Of a stretch of DNA of 64,000 bases, positions 60,559-64,000 are shown piece after piece (the stretch's first letter is position 1; every line of letters begins with the position of its first letter). Location: assembly GCF_000718635.1 (NCBI RefSeq), contig NZ_JOBF01000003.1, forward strand, positions 806,001-870,000, in the 5' to 3' direction. The notes under the pieces are model-generated. The model ran no database searches, was not told the origin of the DNA, and saw nothing but the letters and a program-made list of their open reading frames with translations. Both the position numbers and the translations under genes were made by a program. Origin of the DNA: Streptomyces varsoviensis (GTDB lineage: Bacteria > Actinomycetota > Actinomycetes > Streptomycetales > Streptomycetaceae).

Positions 60559-61176
60559 CTACAGCGGAGCGGCCGTCTGCTGGCGTGCCGGGGGCGAGAA
60601 GGCGGCGAACGCGGCGTCCAGCAGGTTGCCAAGATCCTCTTGGCCGCCGCTCGCACTCCACTGTCCGAGGACGATCCACAGGCATTCGAGTGCTGCGGCG
60701 GCGCGCACGTTAGCGATGACCGGTGATCCGTCGGCCGGGGAGGCTGTCTCCCGCAGCCGGGCGACGATCTTGGGTCGCCATTCGGTCTGCTTCTCGCGGA
60801 GCCGTGCGCACAGGGCCGGGGTCTGGTCGACGAGGTCGAGGATCGTCACGAGGTGCTGGACATCGCGCACGAGGAAGGTCGCGGCTGACTCCAGGGCGTT
60901 GCGCAGCCTGCTCCAGTCGTCCTCGTCGACCCGGTCGGCGTCGAGCGCGTCGGCGATGACGTCACCGACGGGGTCGAAGACGAACAGGACCACGTCCTCC
61001 TTGGTTCCGAAGTAGCGCAGGAAGGTGCTCCGCGACACTCCGGCGGCCTCGGCGAGGTCGGCGAAGGTGACCTGGTTGAAGCCGGTGAGGCAGAACCGGT
61101 TGAACGCCACGCGGGCCAGCTCTGCCCGTACCGCGTGGCGGCCGATCTCACGGGTACCGACGGGTGCTGCACTCAT
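60559..61176 (-). CDS. TetR-family transcriptional regulator
   Basis: 205 residues from ATG 61176. The N-terminal HTH is complete (VTFADLAEAAGVSRSTFLRY, FGTKEDVVLFVFD), with a helical ligand domain behind it. It is divergent from the enoyl-CoA hydratase, with a near-palindromic site in the 151-base gap, so it probably represses that gene and itself. Codon choice is slightly less GC-extreme than in the neighbours, and the pair sits in an islet bounded by direct repeats. Confidence 0.9.
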   Translation of the reverse strand: MSAAPVGTREIGRHAVRAELARVAFNRFCLTGFNQVTFADLAEAAGVSRSTFLRYFGTKEDVVLFVFDPVGDVIADALDADRVDEDDWSRLRNALESAATFLVRDVQHLVTILDLVDQTPALCARLREKQTEWRPKIVARLRETASPADGSPVIANVRAAAALECLWIVLGQWSASGGQEDLGNLLDAAFAAFSPPARQQTAAPL

Positions 61177-61232
61177 GAAGCCAAGTGTACCGCGCCACAC
61201 TCGTTTGCTTTTGTGCAACTCGATTCATAACC

Positions 61233-61247
61233 TGATACTCAGTGTCA
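61233..61247. promoter_or_regulatory. Candidate TetR operator
   Basis: TGATACT-C-AGTGTCA, 7+7 arms with one mismatch, lies between the TetR gene and the hydratase gene. Directly after it two copies of the 8-bp palindrome GTCGCGAC (61248-61255 and 61263-61270) occur 15 bases apart. Confidence 0.55.
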
Positions 61248-61327
61248 GTCGCGACGCTGAGAGTCGCGACATTACCCGGTCGGCGGCACGGTCATGCGCC
61301 GGCCTTCATGTGAAGTGGAGCCACCCC

Positions 61328-62203
61328 ATGAGCAGCCACCCCGTGAGCTACGACGACCTCTCCGCCCTGACGATCGACGTCTCGGACGGGGTCGCGACGG
61401 TGACAATCGATCACCCGCCGCTCAATCTGATGGACGCGGTCCTGCTGCCGTCCCTGCGGGCGTTCATCGCGCGGGTGCGGGACGACGCCGACGTCCGCGT
61501 CATCGTCTTCGAGAGCGCCGACCCGGAGTTCTTCATCGCGCACGGTGACATGGCCTACCTCACCGACCCGGACGCGCTGCCCGAAGCCACCCGCGCCGCG
61601 ATCGCGGCCGCACCGGACGCGACCATTCCCGAGGGGCTGAACATCCTCCAGGCGCTGAGCGAGGAGGTCCGCTCGCTGCCGCAGGTCACCATCGGCAAGC
61701 TCGCGGGTTTCGCGCGTGGCGCGGGCAACGAGTTCTTCATGTACCTGGACATGCGCTTCGCGGCGATCGGCGAGTCAGGGCAGGGGCAGCCGGAGTCCTT
61801 GATGGGGATCCTTCCCGGAGGCGGTGGCACGGTGAACATGACGCGCCTGGCGGGCCGGGCCCGCGCGCTGGAACTCATCCTCGGCGCCGAACTCGTGGGC
61901 GCGGAACTCGCGGAACGCTACGGCCTGATCAACCGCGCACTGCCCGCCGGGGAACTCGATGCATTCGTCGGCACCCTGGCCCGACGGATCGCCGGCCTGC
62001 GACCGGAGGTCATCTCCATCACCAAGGCCGCGGTCGACGCGATCGCTCCTCCGATTCCGCACACGGCGTACGCCGTGGAGAACGAGGGCCTGTACCCGGC
62101 GTTCGGCGACGACGTCACCGAACTCGCCCACAAACTGCTCGCCGCCGGTATTCAGACCCGCGAGGGCGAACGGGACCACGAGCGCATCGCCAACAGCGTC
62201 TGA
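61328..62203 (+). CDS. Enoyl-CoA hydratase/isomerase (crotonase) family protein
   Basis: 291 residues. The crotonase pattern is clear: VATVTIDHPPLNLMDAVLLP, AHGDMAYL at oxyanion loop 1, GFARGAGNEFFMYLDMRFA at loop 2 and PESLMGILPGGGGTVNMTRL with the region of the catalytic Glu. Asn and Phe replace the usual catalytic Glu next to GAGNE, so the exact reaction is uncertain. ATG 61328 is preferred over upstream frames lacking a ribosome site. It is probably induced by the ligand of the divergent TetR protein. Confidence 0.88.
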   Translation: MSSHPVSYDDLSALTIDVSDGVATVTIDHPPLNLMDAVLLPSLRAFIARVRDDADVRVIVFESADPEFFIAHGDMAYLTDPDALPEATRAAIAAAPDATIPEGLNILQALSEEVRSLPQVTIGKLAGFARGAGNEFFMYLDMRFAAIGESGQGQPESLMGILPGGGGTVNMTRLAGRARALELILGAELVGAELAERYGLINRALPAGELDAFVGTLARRIAGLRPEVISITKAAVDAIAPPIPHTAYAVENEGLYPAFGDDVTELAHKLLAAGIQTREGERDHERIANSV

Positions 62204-62232
62204 ATGCGGGCATGACGGGCCCCCTTTCCGCG

Positions 62233-63294
62233 TCACCTCTCAGCCGACCGCTCCGCGTACATCTTCGCGATGACGGCCTCGATGTCCGGTTCCCGCACCG
62301 ACAGGTCGACCAGCGGGTACCGCTCGGCGACCGCCGCGACGAGCGGCGCCGCGCTGGCCGTCGCGGCGAAGGCCAGCCACTGGCGCGGGCCCTCGACCCG
62401 GACCGTACGGGCGCCGGGCACGTCGTCGATCGGGGGCAGCTCGCGCTCCAGGTCCACTACCAGGGTCCGCTCGCTCTCGCCCACCGCGTGCAGGCCGCTC
62501 AGCCCGCCGTCGTACACGAGCCGCCCGTGGTCGATGACCATCACCCGCTCGCAGAGCTGCTCGATGTCGGTGAGGTCGTGGGTGGTGAGCAGCACCGTCA
62601 TGCCCAGGTCGGCGTTGACGTCGCGGAGGAAGTCCCGGACCTTGGCCTTGCTGACCACGTCGAGGCCGATGGTCGGCTCGTCGAGGTAGAGCACCTCGGG
62701 GTCGTGGAGGAGGGCGGCGGCGATATCGCCGCGCATCCGCTGGCCCAGGGAGAGCTGGCGTACGGGCACGTCCAGGAGGTCGCCGAGGTCGAGGAGTTCG
62801 ACGCAGCGCTCCAGATTCTCCCGGTACCGGGCGTCGGGGATCTTGTACATGCGGTGCACCAGGCAGTACGAGTCGCGCAGCGGCAGGTCCCACCAGAGCG
62901 TCGTGCGCTGCCCGAAGACCACGCCGATGCGGCGTGCGAGCCGGGTGCGCTCGCGCGAGGGGTCGATGCCGGCGACGCGCAGCCGGCCGCCGCTGGGCAC
63001 GAGGATGCCCGTCAGCATCTTGATGGTGGTGGACTTGCCGGCCCCGTTGGGCCCGATGTAGCCGACCATCTGGCCGCGCGGCACGGTGAAGCTGATCCCG
63101 TCCACGGCCCGCACCTGGTGCTTCTCGCGGCGCAGCAGCCCGGCCTTGCGCCGTACGTCGAAGACCTTCTCCACGCCGTCCAGTTCGATGAACCGCGCGG
63201 GGTCGCCGTCGTACGCCACGCGCTCACCGCCGAGCGCGGCCGGCCCGCTGTCGTGCGCCGTGCGCTCACCGCCGCGCATCGTGTCCCTCACCAT
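62233..63294 (-). CDS. ABC-2 type transporter ATP-binding protein
   Basis: 353 residues. Walker A is IGPNGAGKSTTIKML, the Q-loop VFGQRTTLWWDLP, the signature LSLGQRMRGDIAAALL, Walker B VLYLDEPTIGLD and the H-loop LTTHDLTDIEQL. The GQRTTLWWDLP loop and LSLGQRMR are features of the COG4586 exporters that work with ABC-2 permeases of the COG3694/COG4587 type. ATG 63294 or 63279 (GAGGG upstream) may start translation. The permease gene lies 29 bases upstream on the same strand. Confidence 0.92.
   Translation of the reverse strand: MVRDTMRGGERTAHDSGPAALGGERVAYDGDPARFIELDGVEKVFDVRRKAGLLRREKHQVRAVDGISFTVPRGQMVGYIGPNGAGKSTTIKMLTGILVPSGGRLRVAGIDPSRERTRLARRIGVVFGQRTTLWWDLPLRDSYCLVHRMYKIPDARYRENLERCVELLDLGDLLDVPVRQLSLGQRMRGDIAAALLHDPEVLYLDEPTIGLDVVSKAKVRDFLRDVNADLGMTVLLTTHDLTDIEQLCERVMVIDHGRLVYDGGLSGLHAVGESERTLVVDLERELPPIDDVPGARTVRVEGPRQWLAFAATASAAPLVAAVAERYPLVDLSVREPDIEAVIAKMYAERSAER
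62242..62271 (-). repeat. 30-bp direct repeat, right copy (inside the ABC-2 ATPase gene)
   Basis: Last codons of the intact ATPase gene; identical to 59904-59933, 2338 bases away. The TetR-hydratase islet lies between the two copies. Confidence 0.85.
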
Positions 63295-63323
63295 TTTTGT
63301 GCCCCTCACCTTCCCGTGCCCCC

Positions 63324-64000
63324 TCAACTTCCCGTGCTCCGGTAGCTTCTGATCCCCGTCCGCCAGGCCAGCCCCGCGAGGGCCGCCATCGCCGCCGCGA
63401 CCAGCGGGCCGCACAGCCCCACCCAGCCGGGCAGGTGCAGCGGGTCTTCTCGGCCCAGCAGCCGCAGCGCGGGGAGCCAGTTGACGAAGGCGAGCGGCAC
63501 GACGAACGTCACCCCGCGCACCAGGTCCTTGGCGAAGACGGTGGGCGGGTACTGGAGCAGCGTGTTGCCGCCGTAGGTGAAGGAGTTCTGCACCTCGGCG
63601 GCCTCGGTGGCCCAGAACTGGAAGGCCGCGCCCACCACGAAGACCGACCCGAAGATCACCGCGCCGCTGACCAGCATCACGGGGATGAGCAGCACGTTCA
63701 GCGGCGTCCACACCACGTCCGCGCCCGCCAGCCCCAGGACCAGGACGACCGCGCCCTGGCTGATCCGGCCGAGCCGGCGGAGCGCGAAGCGGTCGGCGGC
63801 GACCTGCGCGAAGACCGGCGCGGGGCGCACCATCAGGACGTCGAACGTGCCGTCGCGCACCCGCTGCCCGATCCGGTCCATCGAGCCGAGGAAGAGGTCG
63901 GCGAGCCCGAGCGAGGTGCTCGTCGCCCCGTACAGCAGCGCGACCTCCGCCAGCGTGAAGCCGCCGAGCGACTCGATGTGGGAGAACATCAGGAGGATCG
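63324..64000 (-). CDS. ABC-2 family transporter permease, partial (5' end outside window)
   Basis: At least 225 residues, continuing past the window edge, where the frame stays open (ILLMFSHIESLGG). Hydrophobic helices include VLVLGLAGADVVWTPLNVLLIPV in part, MLVSGAVIFGSVFVVGAAF and the C-terminal LVAAAMAALAGLAWRTGIRS. RVRDGTFDVLMVRPAPVFAQ is typical of COG3694 permeases. With the ATPase it forms an exporter; a second permease gene is expected just upstream. Cargo unknown. Confidence 0.88.
   Translation of the reverse strand, partial: ILLMFSHIESLGGFTLAEVALLYGATSTSLGLADLFLGSMDRIGQRVRDGTFDVLMVRPAPVFAQVAADRFALRRLGRISQGAVVLVLGLAGADVVWTPLNVLLIPVMLVSGAVIFGSVFVVGAAFQFWATEAAEVQNSFTYGGNTLLQYPPTVFAKDLVRGVTFVVPLAFVNWLPALRLLGREDPLHLPGWVGLCGPLVAAAMAALAGLAWRTGIRSYRSTGS

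Overview
The window looks like chromosomal DNA of a Streptomyces or a very close relative. The GC content is very high and genes are packed in short translationally coupled runs (ATGA, GTGA). It carries genus-typical markers: an SsgA-like sporulation protein, the cslA-glxA tip-polysaccharide genes, a chitin-type AA10 monooxygenase behind a DasR-like site, class E and class F sortases, FtsW/RodA and a PAS-GGDEF-EAL protein. No transposase, integrase, rRNA or CRISPR array was seen. Three identical tRNA-Lys(CTT) genes are spread over the first 27 kb, each with the same promoter spacing and its own hairpin terminator.

Layout. 1-6.7 kb: end of an unknown gene, two small proteins, tRNA-Lys, a secreted M6 metalloprotease, a c-di-GMP enzyme and a luciferase-like flavin oxidoreductase. 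6.9-16.1 kb: a coherent catabolic locus with two maleate-isomerase/arylmalonate-decarboxylase-fold enzymes, a D-2-hydroxyacid dehydrogenase, an amidase, a DUF3830 protein, a complete polar amino-acid type ABC importer (EhuBCDA-like) and an IclR regulator. None of the known ectoine-degrading enzymes is here, so the substrate is open. 16.1-22.4 kb: second tRNA-Lys, a DsbA-like/CcdA thiol pair, an RsbW-like ATPase, the AA10 monooxygenase, an IDO/PrnB-fold protein and an SsgA-like protein. 22.4-27 kb: two secreted NlpC/P60 hydrolases flanking a stomatin-like SPFH protein. 27-35 kb: third tRNA-Lys, a FadR-type regulator, cslA, glxA, an ftsW/rodA gene and a lipoprotein GH6 glucanase.

35.5-38 kb: a class F sortase with a surface protein, then a NagD-like phosphatase. 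38-40 kb: a large protein with the N-terminal leader seen in contractile-injection-system cargo. 40.3-47.5 kb: an aminophosphonate locus (ABC importer, phosphonatase-like hydrolase, FAD oxidoreductase, GntR/UTRA regulator). 47.5-59.9 kb: an LAxTG surface protein, a ROK regulator divergent from a Gfo/Idh oxidoreductase with a strong palindrome between them, small membrane and lipoproteins, a DUF3311-symporter pair, a class E sortase (the likely anchor enzyme for the LAxTG protein), DUF445, an SGNH esterase and a DUF1707 protein. 59.9-62.2 kb: a TetR/enoyl-CoA hydratase islet bounded by a 30-bp direct repeat. 62.2-64 kb: an ABC-2 exporter running off the end.

The most unusual pattern is a set of short tandem duplications that begin at or contain stop codons of unrelated genes (near 5.5, 15.1, 32.2, 38.0, 41.5 and 55.2 kb). 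The best candidates for undescribed biology are the 6.9-16.1 kb catabolic locus, with its cysteine-deficient isomerase paralogue, and the IDO-fold protein whose heme-ligand position is tyrosine.
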